From Marimonas arenosa (GTDB taxonomy: Bacteria > Pseudomonadota > Alphaproteobacteria > Rhodobacterales > Rhodobacteraceae), in assembly GCF_030848945.1 (NCBI RefSeq), contig NZ_JANHAX010000001.1:1157103-1221102 (forward strand): DNA of 64,000 nucleotides, in the 5' to 3' direction. Each line of letters begins with the position of its first letter. The first letter of the stretch is position 1. Shown here in pieces: positions 37,019 to 46,399 of the stretch. The translations under genes and the position numbers were made by a program. A model generated the notes under the pieces. It had not been told where the DNA came from and made no database searches. It was given only the letters and a program-made list of their open reading frames with translations.

Positions 37019-39283
37019 ATGACGGGCCGCGAGAATCATCAGACCGACAGCCGCAAGCTGCTGGGCCGTCTGCGCGGCGTTATGGCCGAGGACAGCGCCG
37101 GGCAGGCGAGGCTCGACAAGATCACCCGGCTGATCGCGGACGAGACGCATTGCGAGGTGTGCTCGGTCTATCTGTTTCGCGATCCCGAGACGCTGGAGCT
37201 GTGTGCCACCGAAGGTTTGAACCCGGAATCAGTGCACCAGACGCGGATGAGGATGGGCGAGGGCCTCGTCGGACGGGTGGCGCGCACCGGCAAGATCGTC
37301 AACACAGCCGATGCACCATCGGAAAAAGGCTTCCGCTACATGCCCGAGACCGGCGAGGAGATTTTCTCGTCCTTCCTCGGCGTTCCAATCCAGCGGCTGG
37401 GCGAGAAGCTGGGCGTGCTGGTGGTGCAGTCGAAAGCGGCGCGCAAGTTCTCGGAGGACGAGGTCGAGGCGGTGGAAGTGGTGGCCATGGTGCTGGCCGA
37501 GATGACCGAGCTGGGCGCCTTTGTCGGCGAAGAGGCGGGCCTTGGCGCACGTCACACCCAGCCCGTGCTGTTCCGCGGCGCCACCGGTCAAGAAGGCGCG
37601 GCTGAAGGTCATGTCTGGCTGCACGAGCCGCGGGTGGTGGTGACCAACCCGATTGCCGATGACCCGCACCGCGAGCTGGATCGCCTGCACGAGGCGGTGG
37701 ACAAGCTTCGGGTCAGCGTCGACGAGATGCTGAACGGCGCCCAGGGTGGCGATTCCGAGCAGATGCAGGTTCTGGAAGCTTATCGCATGTTCGCCAATTC
37801 CAAGGGTTGGATGCGGCGGATGGAGGAAGACATCAGCCGCGGCCTGAGCGCCGAGGCGGCGGTGGAGAAGGAACAATCCACGGCGCGGGCGCGGATGGAG
37901 CAGGTAACCGATGCCTACCTGCGCGAGCGGCTGCACGATCTCGACGACCTCAGCAACCGGCTGCTGCGCATCCTGACCGGCCAGGGTGCCGAGACCGGGG
38001 CCGAGATGCCGGCCGATCCGGTGCTGATCGCACGCAGTATCGGACCGGCGGAACTGCTGGATTATGGTCGGTCACTGAAAGGGATCGTGCTCGAGGAAGG
38101 CTCGGTCGGCAGCCATGCCGCCATCGTCGCCCGGGCGTTGGCGATCCCGCTGGTGATCCATGCCGAGCGCGTCACCACCGAGGCGCTCAATGGCGATCAC
38201 ATCCTTGTGGACGGCGACCAGGGCGTCGTGCACCTGCGCCCCGATGACACCGTGGTCAGCGCCTTCCGTGACAAGATGGCGATGCACACCCAGGCGCTGG
38301 AGCGTTACGCGTCGATCCTCGACAAGCCGGCGACGAGCCTCGACGGTAAAACGGTCGGGCTGCATATGAATGCCGGGCTTATGGCCGATTTGCCCTCGCT
38401 CGACAGTTCAGGTGCCGAGGGTGTGGGGCTGTTCCGAACCGAATTGCAGTTCCTGGTGCGCAACAAGATGCCGACCCGTAGCGAGCTGTCGGCGCTCTAC
38501 AGCCGGGTGCTGGATGCCGCGCATGGCAAGCGGGTGATTTTCCGCACGCTCGACATCGGGTCGGACAAGGTTCTACCCTATATGACGCCGCAGGACGAGC
38601 CCAACCCGGCGCTGGGCTGGCGGGCGATCCGCGTGGGGCTGGACAAGCCAGGGGTGCTCAGGATGCAGCTGCAAGCACTGCTCAGAGCCGCGAACGGGCG
38701 TGGCCTGAGCATCATGTTCCCCTTCGTGGCCCAGTTCGAGGAATACAAGGCCGCCGTGCGGGAGCTCGGCAAGGCCCTGGACCGCGAGCGGGTGCTGGGT
38801 CATCCGGTGCCGCTCGACGTGCAGGTCGGAGCGATGCTTGAGACCCCGAGTCTCGCCTTCGCACCCGACAAGTTCTTTGCCGAGGTCGGATTTCTGTCGA
38901 TCGGGGGCAACGACCTCAAGCAGTTCTTCTTTGCCGCCGACCGCGAGAACGAGAGGGTGCGAAGACGTTACGACACGCTCAACTGCAGCTTCCTGAGCTT
39001 CATCGAACGAATCGTCGACCGCTGCCGTGAACACGAAACGCCGCTGAGCTTTTGCGGCGAGGACGCAGGCAGACCGGTGGAAGCTGCGTGTTTCGCCGCC
39101 ATCGGGCTGGAGAACCTGAGCATGCGACCGGCTTCGATCGGGCCGGTGAAAAGCATGATCCGTCAGCTTGACCTCGGCGAGCTGCGCGAAGTGATCCGCG
39201 CCTCCGGGCGGCGCGGCGAGCAGTCGGTACGCCAGGCGGTGATGCGCCATCTCGAGGACAAGAAGATCGAGATGCCGGCGTGA
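37019..39283 (+). CDS. ptsP: PtsP, nitrogen-related phosphotransferase enzyme I
   Basis: This 754-residue protein has an N-terminal GAF domain (residues about 15-155), then PTS enzyme I domains: the phospho-histidine segment GSVGSHAAIVARALAIP near 360, FRTLDIGSDK near 505, and the PEP-binding end LSIGGNDLKQFFF near 620 with LSFCGEDAG. It takes phosphate from PEP to start the PTS-Ntr regulatory relay. ATG 37019 lies after an AAGGGGG site; ATG 36974 is an alternative adding 15 residues. Confidence 0.95.
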   Translation: MTGRENHQTDSRKLLGRLRGVMAEDSAGQARLDKITRLIADETHCEVCSVYLFRDPETLELCATEGLNPESVHQTRMRMGEGLVGRVARTGKIVNTADAPSEKGFRYMPETGEEIFSSFLGVPIQRLGEKLGVLVVQSKAARKFSEDEVEAVEVVAMVLAEMTELGAFVGEEAGLGARHTQPVLFRGATGQEGAAEGHVWLHEPRVVVTNPIADDPHRELDRLHEAVDKLRVSVDEMLNGAQGGDSEQMQVLEAYRMFANSKGWMRRMEEDISRGLSAEAAVEKEQSTARARMEQVTDAYLRERLHDLDDLSNRLLRILTGQGAETGAEMPADPVLIARSIGPAELLDYGRSLKGIVLEEGSVGSHAAIVARALAIPLVIHAERVTTEALNGDHILVDGDQGVVHLRPDDTVVSAFRDKMAMHTQALERYASILDKPATSLDGKTVGLHMNAGLMADLPSLDSSGAEGVGLFRTELQFLVRNKMPTRSELSALYSRVLDAAHGKRVIFRTLDIGSDKVLPYMTPQDEPNPALGWRAIRVGLDKPGVLRMQLQALLRAANGRGLSIMFPFVAQFEEYKAAVRELGKALDRERVLGHPVPLDVQVGAMLETPSLAFAPDKFFAEVGFLSIGGNDLKQFFFAADRENERVRRRYDTLNCSFLSFIERIVDRCREHETPLSFCGEDAGRPVEAACFAAIGLENLSMRPASIGPVKSMIRQLDLGELREVIRASGRRGEQSVRQAVMRHLEDKKIEMPA

Positions 39284-39299
39284 CAGGCGCGCACGTCCG

Positions 39300-39311
39300 C
39301 CCCCCCCCCCC
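39300..39311. repeat. Run of twelve C residues
   Basis: A 12-base homopolymer lies 17 bases after the ptsP stop, in a 214-base gap with no gene. Such runs are prone to slippage and to sequencing error. Confidence 0.9.
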
Positions 39312-39497
39312 GACGCCCCGCCCGCGCCGCTAGTGCAGCATCGAGCATAAAGGCCGCAGTTTCTTGAGCCGAGGCGGCGTGCCGCAAGACTTGGGTCACG
39401 GGTGTTTCTCGGAATCCCAATAATCACGACCTTCGCGGGATTTCTTGCCGCGGCGCACAGGCTTCCCACAGACGGGCGGCACAGCCTCCGGCAGCTG

Positions 39498-40280
39498 TCA
39501 CCCGGCGCGTTTAACCGGTGGTGTTTTCACCCGCTGGCGCAGCGCCGCGACCAGGTCGGCCTGGTCGCGATCGGCATTGATGGCGAGACGGCGAAGGCCG
39601 AAATGGACATGCGCCATGTCCTGGTAGTAGCTGGTATAGGCGTAGTTTGTGGCCGCGCCCGCAACTGCGCCCAGGACCGGCACGGTCTGGGCCGCGAGTT
39701 TCTGGCCCAGCACCACCGCAAGGCGCGGCGCAACTCGGGAGATTAGCGCCTGGAGCGCGTTGCCGGTCACCAGCATACGGGTGGTGATGAACGCCAGGTC
39801 GGAGCCGTCGTCATGCTCGAGCGGTCCGGCGGCAGCGAAAACCTGGATCGAGTCGAATTGCACGCCCTCCTCGTCGGGGTCGAAGCCGTGTTCGGCGGCA
39901 ATACCCTGGATTGCGCGGAGGAGCACGGTGGTGGTGACCGGCAGTTCGGCCAACGCCGTGGGCAAGCCCCCTGCTCCGCCAGCCGCCCCCATGGCGGTGG
40001 TGACGGCGGTGTTGAGCCAGCCCGGCTGGTCCGGCACCGCCCGGCGCGAGCCCTGGGCCGCCCGAAGCGCGGCGCGCAGGGCAGCCTCGGTCTGGGTGGC
40101 GAGCCCGGCGCGGATATTCTCAGGCAACTTGTCGAGCAGCGATTCCGTCTGGCCGCCGACCATGTTCAGGAGCTGGATGCCCACGCCCGACGCCCCGCGA
40201 TACCGCTTGGCCAGCGCATCGAGTTCGGCCTCGATGTCGAGGCCGGCAGGCGTGTCGGGCAGGATTTCGATCGGGTGCAT
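39498..40280 (-). CDS. EcsC family protein
   Basis: This 260-residue protein has the EcsC plan: an amphipathic N-terminal helical region, a glycine-rich hydrophobic stretch (GAAGGAGGLPTALAELPVTT) and a second Ala-rich segment (VPVLGAVAGAATNYAYTSYY) near the C-terminus. Function is not well known. The ATG at 40280 has AGGAGGA upstream. It lies downstream of a GNAT gene on the same strand with a 44-base gap. Confidence 0.85.
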   Translation of the reverse strand: MHPIEILPDTPAGLDIEAELDALAKRYRGASGVGIQLLNMVGGQTESLLDKLPENIRAGLATQTEAALRAALRAAQGSRRAVPDQPGWLNTAVTTAMGAAGGAGGLPTALAELPVTTTVLLRAIQGIAAEHGFDPDEEGVQFDSIQVFAAAGPLEHDDGSDLAFITTRMLVTGNALQALISRVAPRLAVVLGQKLAAQTVPVLGAVAGAATNYAYTSYYQDMAHVHFGLRRLAINADRDQADLVAALRQRVKTPPVKRAG

Positions 40281-40324
40281 AGTCCATCCTCCTGAAGGAA
40301 AGATTGGCCCTGAAGCGAGAATTT

Positions 40325-40819
40325 TCAAGCGTCGCGGGTGACGGGGCCGGTGATCCCGTCCCAGGCGCCGGGGGTGAGTGCCAGGCCCAGCACCCGGTCG
40401 GGGTTGGTCGGTGGCGGCATCTCGAGCCCCTCGAGCCGGACAAAGCCGAAGCGGCCATAATAGGGCACATCGCCGACCAAGAGGACCCGTTGCCAGCCCG
40501 CGTCGCGTGCGATTTCGAGGCTTTGGCGGATCAGCCAGCCACCGACGCCTTCGCCTTGATGCGTCGGGTGCACCGCCACCGGGCCGAGCAGCAGCGCCCG
40601 GACCGCGCCGATACGGATCGGCCAGTACCGGATCGCCCCGGCCAGCGCGCCCTCGGGATCGCGGGCGAGCAGCGACAGGCCCATCACCGGCTCGATCCCG
40701 TCGCGCAGGCGATAGGAGCTAAGCGCGGTCCGCCCCGGTGCGAAGCAGAGATCGTAAAGCGCCTCCACTTCCCACCAGTCCTCGGCGCGTTCCGGCGCGA
40801 GCGCGAACCTGGCTTCCAT
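40325..40819 (-). CDS. GNAT family N-acetyltransferase (YhbS-like)
   Basis: This 164-residue protein has the acetyl-CoA loop VAVHPTHQGEGVGGWLIRQS near residue 80 and a C-terminal GDVPYYGRFGF strand-turn characteristic of the COG3153/YhbS group. The acceptor substrate is unknown. It is probably co-transcribed with the EcsC gene. Confidence 0.88.
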   Translation of the reverse strand: MEARFALAPERAEDWWEVEALYDLCFAPGRTALSSYRLRDGIEPVMGLSLLARDPEGALAGAIRYWPIRIGAVRALLLGPVAVHPTHQGEGVGGWLIRQSLEIARDAGWQRVLLVGDVPYYGRFGFVRLEGLEMPPPTNPDRVLGLALTPGAWDGITGPVTRDA

Positions 40820-40905
40820 ATCTTGCCTCCGGACCCGTCCTTGGGGGTGGCATCGCCCCTAGCACGCGCGTAAAACCCGATCAAACCCATAAGGATGCGC
40901 GTAAC

Positions 40906-41511
40906 ATGTTCTATCGCCCCGAAGACGGCCACGGCCTGCCCCACAACCCGTTCAACGCCCTGATCGTGCCGCGGCCGATCGGCTGGATCTCGACGCGGGG
41001 GGCCGACGGGGTGGACAATCTGGCGCCCTATTCTTTTTTCAACGGCTGCGCCTACACGCCGCCGCAGGTGATGTTCGCCACCACCGGTATCAAGCCAGAT
41101 CGCGACGGCACCAAGGACAGCCTGGCCAATATCCGCGAAACCGGGGTGTTCTGCGTCAACGTGGTGGCACAGGCGATGACGGACGCGATGAACGCCAGTT
41201 CAAGGACATTGCCGGCCGGCGAATCGGAGTTTGACGCGGCCGGCATCGCGCGGGCGGATTGCGAGACCATTCCCTGTGCCCGAGTGGCTGGCGCACCGGC
41301 CGCGCTGGAATGCCGGATGACGCAGATCGTGAAGATCGAGGGCGAAGCCAATTTTGTCTGTTTCGGCACCGTCGCCGGTATCCACATGCGCGACGACTGT
41401 CTGGTCGAGGGCATGTTCGACATCACCCGATTCGAGCCGATGGCGCGGTTGGGCTATCGCGACTATGCGGTGGTGCGCGAGGCCTTCACGCTGGCCCGGC
41501 CCGACGATTGA
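40906..41511 (+). CDS. Flavin reductase-like FMN-binding protein
   Basis: This 201-residue protein starts with a split-barrel flavin-binding fold: ALIVPRPIGWISTRGADG, NLAPYSFFNG, TGVFCVNVVA and a final FEPMARLGYRDY. This subgroup is usually annotated as flavin reductase family, and the substrate is unknown. The AAGGATG ribosome site supports ATG 40906. Confidence 0.87.
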   Translation: MFYRPEDGHGLPHNPFNALIVPRPIGWISTRGADGVDNLAPYSFFNGCAYTPPQVMFATTGIKPDRDGTKDSLANIRETGVFCVNVVAQAMTDAMNASSRTLPAGESEFDAAGIARADCETIPCARVAGAPAALECRMTQIVKIEGEANFVCFGTVAGIHMRDDCLVEGMFDITRFEPMARLGYRDYAVVREAFTLARPDD

Positions 41512-41634
41512 GGCCCGCCGGCGCGGCGGTTTTCGTCGAAAAATTTATCTAGGAGGCGGTTTTTCACGTCCTGTTCACCATTTCCGCAGAACACTGTGCG
41601 TCGTCGACGGGCGGAGAAGCGGACGGAGGGCAGG

Positions 41635-42480
41635 ATGCGGCGCAGACACAGGGGGAAATGGGCCGACATTCCCGCGGGGCACGAAGACCCGCTGAGCTAT
41701 GCCGTGCAGTCGCGCAACCGTTCGGTGGTGCGGATGGTCGACGATGCGGTGCGGCACCGCCAAGTGATGCTGGCCTTCCAGCCTATCGTGCAGGCCCGCC
41801 GCCCGGATTTTGCCGCGTTTTACGAGGGGCTTTTGCGGGTGCGGGACGACTCTGGCCGCATTATCCCCGCGGGCGAGTTCATCCGCGAGATAGAAGAAAC
41901 CGAAACCGGCCGGATCATGGACTGCCTGGCGCTGGAACAGGGGTTACAGGTGCTCTACGAACAGCCCGCGCTGCGGTTGTCGATCAACATGTCGGCGCGC
42001 TCGATCGGTTATGACCGCTGGACCCGGACGCTCAAGCGCGGACTCAAACGCGATGCCACGGTAGCTGAGCGGCTCATTCTCGAGATCACCGAAGCCTCGG
42101 CGATGACGGTGCCCGAACTGGTAACGAATTTCATGGCGCCGCTGCAACGCAAGGGGATCAGCTTCGCCCTCGACGATTTCGGGGCCGGCTTCACTTCGTT
42201 CCGCTATCTGAGGGATTTCTTCTTCGACGTGGTCAAGATTGATGGCCAGTTCATCCGCGGCATCCACGCAGACCCGGACAACCAGGTGCTGACCCGGGCG
42301 CTGGTCAGTATCGCGCAGCAGTTCGACATGTTCACCGTCGCCGAATTCGTCGAAAGCGCCGAGGATGTCGCTTTCCTCACCGATATCGGGGTGGATTGCC
42401 TGCAGGGCTACTACTTCGGGGCCCCGACGGTGCACCCGACCTGGGAGCAGGAGATCGGCGAAACAGCGCGCGCCGGATAG
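41635..42480 (+). CDS. EAL-domain cyclic-di-GMP phosphodiesterase
   Basis: This protein of about 281 residues is essentially a lone EAL domain. The signature appears as EGLLR ([10 protein letters not shown]), followed by [44 protein letters not shown] and QGYYFG, so the metal and catalytic residues appear to be kept. It would degrade cyclic di-GMP; there is no sensor domain beyond a short N-terminus. ATG 41635 has GGAGGGCAGG upstream; a GTG at 41596 would add 13 residues. Confidence 0.9.
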   Translation: MRRRHRGKWADIPAGHEDPLSYAVQSRNRSVVRMVDDAVRHRQVMLAFQPIVQARRPDFAAFYEGLLRVRDDSGRIIPAGEFIREIEETETGRIMDCLALEQGLQVLYEQPALRLSINMSARSIGYDRWTRTLKRGLKRDATVAERLILEITEASAMTVPELVTNFMAPLQRKGISFALDDFGAGFTSFRYLRDFFFDVVKIDGQFIRGIHADPDNQVLTRALVSIAQQFDMFTVAEFVESAEDVAFLTDIGVDCLQGYYFGAPTVHPTWEQEIGETARAG

Positions 42481-42652
42481 GCCCCCCGTCGCGCGGCAAG
42501 CCGGGCAGCAAGATATCGCATGCCGTTGCATGCCAACAGTTGCCGCAGCGCAGAAAATCCGCTATGCAGGCGCCCGACGGGGCCCGCGCCGCAGTGCAAT
42601 GCTGCCATGCGCCCGCCTGATGGGCCCGATCATAGGGAAGAGGATGTCTGCC

Positions 42653-43828
42653 ATGACCAATGTCGTAATCGCCTCGGCTGCACGTACCGCCGTGGGGTCG
42701 TTTTCCGGCTCGTTTGCCACCACCCCCGCGCATGACCTTGGCGCCGCCGTGCTGGAGGCACTGGTCGACCGCGCCGGGATCGACAAGAGCGAGGTCAGCG
42801 AGACCATCCTCGGCCAGGTGCTGAGCGCCGGCCAAGGCCAGAACCCGGCCCGCCAGGCGCATGTCAACGCCGGCCTGCCGGTCGACAGCGCCGCCTGGGG
42901 CATCAACCAGGTTTGCGGCTCGGGCCTACGCGCCGTGGCGCTCGGGGCCCAGCACATCCAGCTCGGCGATGCCGACATCGTCGCTGCCGGCGGCCAGGAA
43001 AGCATGTCGCTGTCCCCACATGTCGCGCATCTGCGCGCCGGGACCAAGATGGGTGACATGACCTATATCGACTCGATGATCCGCGACGGGCTGTGGGACG
43101 CCTTCAACGGCTATCACATGGGCCAGACGGCCGAGAACGTCGCCGAGCAATGGCAGATCAGCCGCGAGATGCAGGACGCGTTCGCCGTGGCCAGCCAGAA
43201 CAAGGCGGAAGCCGCTCAAAAGGCAGGGAAATTCGACGACGAGGTGATCCCCTTCACGGTCAAGACCCGCAAGGGCGAGATCGTGGTGGACAAGGACGAG
43301 TACATCCGTCACGGCGCCACGATCGAAGCGATGCAGACTCTGCGCCCGGCTTTCGCCAAGGACGGTAGCGTGACCGCAGCCAATGCCAGCGGAATCAACG
43401 ACGGCGCGGCGGGTATGCTGCTGATGAGCGCGGAAAACGCCGAGAACCGCGGCATCGAGCCACTGGCCCGAATCGCATCCTATGCCACCGTTGGCCTGGA
43501 CCCGAAGATCATGGGTGTGGGCCCGATCTATGCCAGCCGCAAGGCGCTGGAAAAGGCCGGCTGGTCGGTCGATGACCTCGATCTTGTCGAAGCCAACGAG
43601 GCTTTCGCGGCGCAGGCGCTGGCGGTGAACAAGGACATGGGCTGGGATCCGTCGATCGTGAACGTCAACGGTGGCGCAATTGCCATCGGCCACCCGATCG
43701 GCGCATCCGGCGCCCGCATCCTCAACACGCTGCTGTTCGAGATGAAGCGGCGCGACGCCAAGAAGGGCCTGGCGACGCTGTGCATCGGCGGCGGCATGGG
43801 CGTTGCCATGTGCCTCGAGCGGGACTGA
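42653..43828 (+). CDS. phaA: Acetyl-CoA acetyltransferase (beta-ketothiolase)
   Basis: This 391-residue thiolase has the acyl-acceptor cysteine in [11 protein letters not shown] (about 89), [17 protein letters not shown] (catalytic His about 348) and [10 protein letters not shown] (Cys about 378). It condenses two acetyl-CoA to acetoacetyl-CoA. With phaB 530 bases downstream it forms the first two steps of polyhydroxybutyrate synthesis. A GAAGAGG site supports this ATG over one three codons earlier. Confidence 0.94.
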   Translation: MTNVVIASAARTAVGSFSGSFATTPAHDLGAAVLEALVDRAGIDKSEVSETILGQVLSAGQGQNPARQAHVNAGLPVDSAAWGINQVCGSGLRAVALGAQHIQLGDADIVAAGGQESMSLSPHVAHLRAGTKMGDMTYIDSMIRDGLWDAFNGYHMGQTAENVAEQWQISREMQDAFAVASQNKAEAAQKAGKFDDEVIPFTVKTRKGEIVVDKDEYIRHGATIEAMQTLRPAFAKDGSVTAANASGINDGAAGMLLMSAENAENRGIEPLARIASYATVGLDPKIMGVGPIYASRKALEKAGWSVDDLDLVEANEAFAAQALAVNKDMGWDPSIVNVNGGAIAIGHPIGASGARILNTLLFEMKRRDAKKGLATLCIGGGMGVAMCLERD

Positions 43829-43832
43829 GCGC

Positions 43833-44240
43833 ATGCGCGGCGTGGCCTTTCTCGCACGGAAGGCCGGCGCCGCGCTCGTTGTTTTGCCAGCGCTGATCGC
43901 GGGTGCCGTGATGGCGCAGAACAGGCAGCCGATTTCCACGAGCCTGGCGGAATGTGCGGTGATCCATGAGGAACTGGTGAGTGTTGCGCGCCGCCGCGGA
44001 AAGCCAGAAGGCGAGGTCGAGAAACTGGTTGATGACGCTGTTCTGTTTCGTACGGCGGCATGGTCGGAGGCTCGGCGCGAAGGTCGACACGATCCGAAAG
44101 CTCACGTTGCCGCACAAGGCACTCGGCTTGGCGAGAAATGGCAGGGGCAGTTCGGCAATATTTTCCGCCTGCGGAAGAACAAGGACTGGATCGACTATTG
44201 CCATGCGCTTGGAAAGAGCCGGGGAGTTTTGAACCGCTGA
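43833..44240 (+). CDS. Small secreted protein of unknown function
   Basis: This 135-residue protein starts 5 bases after phaA and has a signal peptide (AGAALVVLPALIAGAVMAQ). The mature part is charged with two cysteines (ECAV and YCHAL) that could pair. No family is recognised. It sits between phaA and phaB. Confidence 0.7.
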   Translation: MRGVAFLARKAGAALVVLPALIAGAVMAQNRQPISTSLAECAVIHEELVSVARRRGKPEGEVEKLVDDAVLFRTAAWSEARREGRHDPKAHVAAQGTRLGEKWQGQFGNIFRLRKNKDWIDYCHALGKSRGVLNR

Positions 44241-44286
44241 TCCGGCAAAAAAGCCGAAAATTCGCCGCGGCGCAGCATTTTCCTTA

Positions 44287-44304
44287 CGCAATAATGTTGC
44301 GCAA
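44287..44304. promoter_or_regulatory. Dyad upstream of phaB
   Basis: CGCAA and TTGCG (44287-44291 and 44297-44301) form an inverted repeat overlapping the palindrome TTGCGCAA, in an AT-rich leader 57 bases before phaB. A regulator such as PhaR is possible but this is a guess. Confidence 0.35.
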
Positions 44305-44360
44305 TTCAACCAAAATGCGTAACAGCATTATCAACACATCACGAGAATCTGGAGGATATC

Positions 44361-45083
44361 ATGGGTAAAGTTGCACTGGTCACAGGGGGCTCGCGCGGCA
44401 TCGGCGCGGCCATTTCGAAGGCACTGAAGGCCGAAGGGTACGACGTCGCCGCAACCTACGCCGGCAATGACGAGGCCGCGGCGAAGTTCACCGAAGAGAC
44501 CGGCATCAAGACCTACAAATGGAATGTCGGCGACTATGACGAAAGTGCCGCCGGGATCGCCAAGGTCGAGGCCGATCTGGGACCGATCGACGTGGTGGTG
44601 GCGAATGCCGGCATTACGCGCGACGCGCCGTTCCACCGCATGACCAAGGAGCAGTGGCAGGAGGTGATCGACACCAACCTGACCGGCGTGTTCAACACCG
44701 TGCACCCGATCTGGCCCGGCATGCGCGAGCGCAAGTTCGGCCGGGTGATCGTGATCTCGTCGATCAACGGCCAGAAAGGCCAGTTCGCGCAGGTCAACTA
44801 TGCCGCCACCAAAGCGGGCGATCTGGGCATCGTGAAATCGCTGGCTCAGGAAGGTGCGCGCGCCGGCATCACCGCCAACGCGATCTGCCCCGGCTACATC
44901 GCCACCGACATGGTGATGGCGGTGCCGGAAAAGGTGCGTGAATCGATCATCGCCCAAATCCCCGCCGGCCGCCTGGGCGAACCGGAAGAGATCGCGCGCT
45001 GCGTGGTGTTCCTGGCCTCGGACGATGCCGGCTTCATCAACGGCTCGACCATTTCGGCTAACGGCGCGCAGTTCTTCGTGTAG
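44361..45083 (+). CDS. phaB: Acetoacetyl-CoA reductase
   Basis: This 240-residue SDR has TGGSRGIGAAI, NAGITRD, ISSINGQKGQFAQVNYAATKAG (Ser-Tyr-Lys catalytic set) and a C-terminal GSTISANGAQFF, the standard PhaB ending. It reduces acetoacetyl-CoA with NADPH to (R)-3-hydroxybutyryl-CoA for polyhydroxybutyrate. A strong GGAGGA ribosome site precedes it. Confidence 0.95.
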   Translation: MGKVALVTGGSRGIGAAISKALKAEGYDVAATYAGNDEAAAKFTEETGIKTYKWNVGDYDESAAGIAKVEADLGPIDVVVANAGITRDAPFHRMTKEQWQEVIDTNLTGVFNTVHPIWPGMRERKFGRVIVISSINGQKGQFAQVNYAATKAGDLGIVKSLAQEGARAGITANAICPGYIATDMVMAVPEKVRESIIAQIPAGRLGEPEEIARCVVFLASDDAGFINGSTISANGAQFFV

Positions 45084-45104
45084 GCGCACCGCTCAAACAG
45101 TGCG

Positions 45105-45130
45105 GGGACCGCGCCTTGCGGCGCGGTCCC
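45105..45130 (+). terminator. Strong hairpin after phaB
   Basis: GGGACCGCGCC and GGCGCGGTCCC pair perfectly (11 bp) around a TTGC loop, 21 bases after the phaB stop. No U tract follows, so it may act with the second hairpin at 45203. Confidence 0.6.
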
Positions 45131-45177
45131 TGAAAGGCTCGGCGCTCTCGGCGAACCGTGCGCAGGTCTTGGTTTGA

Positions 45178-45345
45178 TCAGCAGGTGGCACAGCCTGCGA
45201 GGGGCCGTGCCGCCAGGCGCGGCCTTTTTGCATGGTGCAGGAGGCCCACGAGCCAGACCAAGGCGGCACGGAAGGCGTCGGCGCGTTGCGCGTGGGCGCA
45301 GGCGTAGTGGCGGTGCATCTCGGTGGTGGTGGCCGTTTCCAGCAT
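45178..45345 (-). CDS. Small protein, 55 residues, divergent from a LysR gene
   Basis: ATG 45345 has AAGAGG seven bases upstream and opens a 55-codon frame containing HAQRADAFRAALVWLVGL, a pattern I associate with short helical proteins found next to LysR genes in this bacterial order. The C-terminal third is Arg/Ala-rich and runs through the phaB terminator, so the true C-terminus is less certain. Function is unknown. Confidence 0.55.
   Translation of the reverse strand: MLETATTTEMHRHYACAHAQRADAFRAALVWLVGLLHHAKRPRLAARPLAGCATC
45203..45229 (+). terminator. Intrinsic terminator on the plus strand
   Basis: GGCCGTGCC and GGCGCGGCC pair with one G-U wobble around a GCCA loop and are followed directly by TTTTT. 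It would stop transcription from phaB. It overlaps the 3' end of the small gene on the opposite strand. Confidence 0.7.
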
Positions 45346-45363
45346 GGCAGACCTCTTTTGTTT

Positions 45364-45401
45364 AGTTTTTCCTATGCATTGAACCTAGTTTTCCTGTATT
45401 T
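45364..45401. promoter_or_regulatory. Direct repeat in the LysR divergent promoter
   Basis: AGTTTTTCCTATGCATT (45364) and AGTTTTCCTGTATTT (45387) are spaced about two helical turns in the AT-rich gap between the small gene and the LysR gene. This may be the LysR binding region. Confidence 0.35.
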
Positions 45402-45451
45402 AAGTTACAAACGAGAGTTTCTGGAGTTATAGTTAAGGATTCTTTAATCGT

Positions 45452-46399
45452 ATGAGTGATCGCCTGCCGCCCCTCACCGCGCTGCGCGCCTTTGATGCCG
45501 CCGCACGCCATATGTCCTTTGCCCAGGCTGCGGCGGAACTGAACGTGACCCCTGCGGCCTTGTCGTTTCAGATCAAATCGCTCGAGGAACACCTGGGGGC
45601 ACCGCTGTTCCGGCGGCTGACCCGCCGCGTCGAACTGACCGAGGCGGGGCGCGCGCTGGCTCCTGGCGCCAAGGACGGGTTCGAAACCCTGATGGCGGCA
45701 TGGCGGTCGGCGCGGCGGGTGCTGGACAGCAATACCCTGACCGTGACCGCCGGCCCCGCTTTCACCGCAAAATGGCTGGCACCGCGGATCTACGAGTTTG
45801 CGCGTGCCCACCCCGATATCGACTTGCGCTTCGCCGCGAGCCTGCGGCGGATGGATTTCGACCAGGACGAGATCGACGTGGCCATCCGTTTTGGCTACGG
45901 GCCCGATCCGGGCGTTTACGCGGTTCCGCTGCGTCGCGAATGGGTGACCCCGGTGATGACGCCAGACCTAGCCGCGCGGTTCCCGACTCCGGATAGCCTG
46001 ACGCAGGCGCCGCTGCTGTTCGACGATTCGATCGACTTCCTCGATCCGCCCTGCGACTGGCCAACCTGGTTTCGGGCCGTGGGCATAACCTTCACCCCGG
46101 AACACGGACCGCATTTCTCGCAGGCCGACCACGCCGTCGATGCCGCGGTGGCGGGCGCGGGCGTGGTACTGGGCCGCCGGGCGATGGTGATCAAGGAAAT
46201 CGCCGATGGCAGGTTGGTAGCGCCCTATGGCGTGGCGCTGGAATCGAAGGCCCGGTTCCGGTTCCTGTGCCGTGAAGGCGCGGAACAGCAGCCACGCATT
46301 GCCGCGTTTCGCGACTGGATCCTTGCAGAGATTGAAAAAACCTCGTTTATCTCGGACGCCCTGACCATCATTCCTGTTGAGGATGTGCCCGCTCCATGA
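45452..46399 (+). CDS. LysR family transcriptional regulator (GcvA-like)
   Basis: This 315-residue protein has an N-terminal winged helix (LTALRAFDAAARHMSFAQAA, then TPAALSFQIKSLEEHLGAPL) typical of GcvA-type LysR proteins, and a substrate-binding C-terminal domain. The stop overlaps the EamA transporter start (ATGA), so the pair is one operon and the transporter may export or import the ligand. Confidence 0.92.
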   Translation: MSDRLPPLTALRAFDAAARHMSFAQAAAELNVTPAALSFQIKSLEEHLGAPLFRRLTRRVELTEAGRALAPGAKDGFETLMAAWRSARRVLDSNTLTVTAGPAFTAKWLAPRIYEFARAHPDIDLRFAASLRRMDFDQDEIDVAIRFGYGPDPGVYAVPLRREWVTPVMTPDLAARFPTPDSLTQAPLLFDDSIDFLDPPCDWPTWFRAVGITFTPEHGPHFSQADHAVDAAVAGAGVVLGRRAMVIKEIADGRLVAPYGVALESKARFRFLCREGAEQQPRIAAFRDWILAEIEKTSFISDALTIIPVEDVPAP

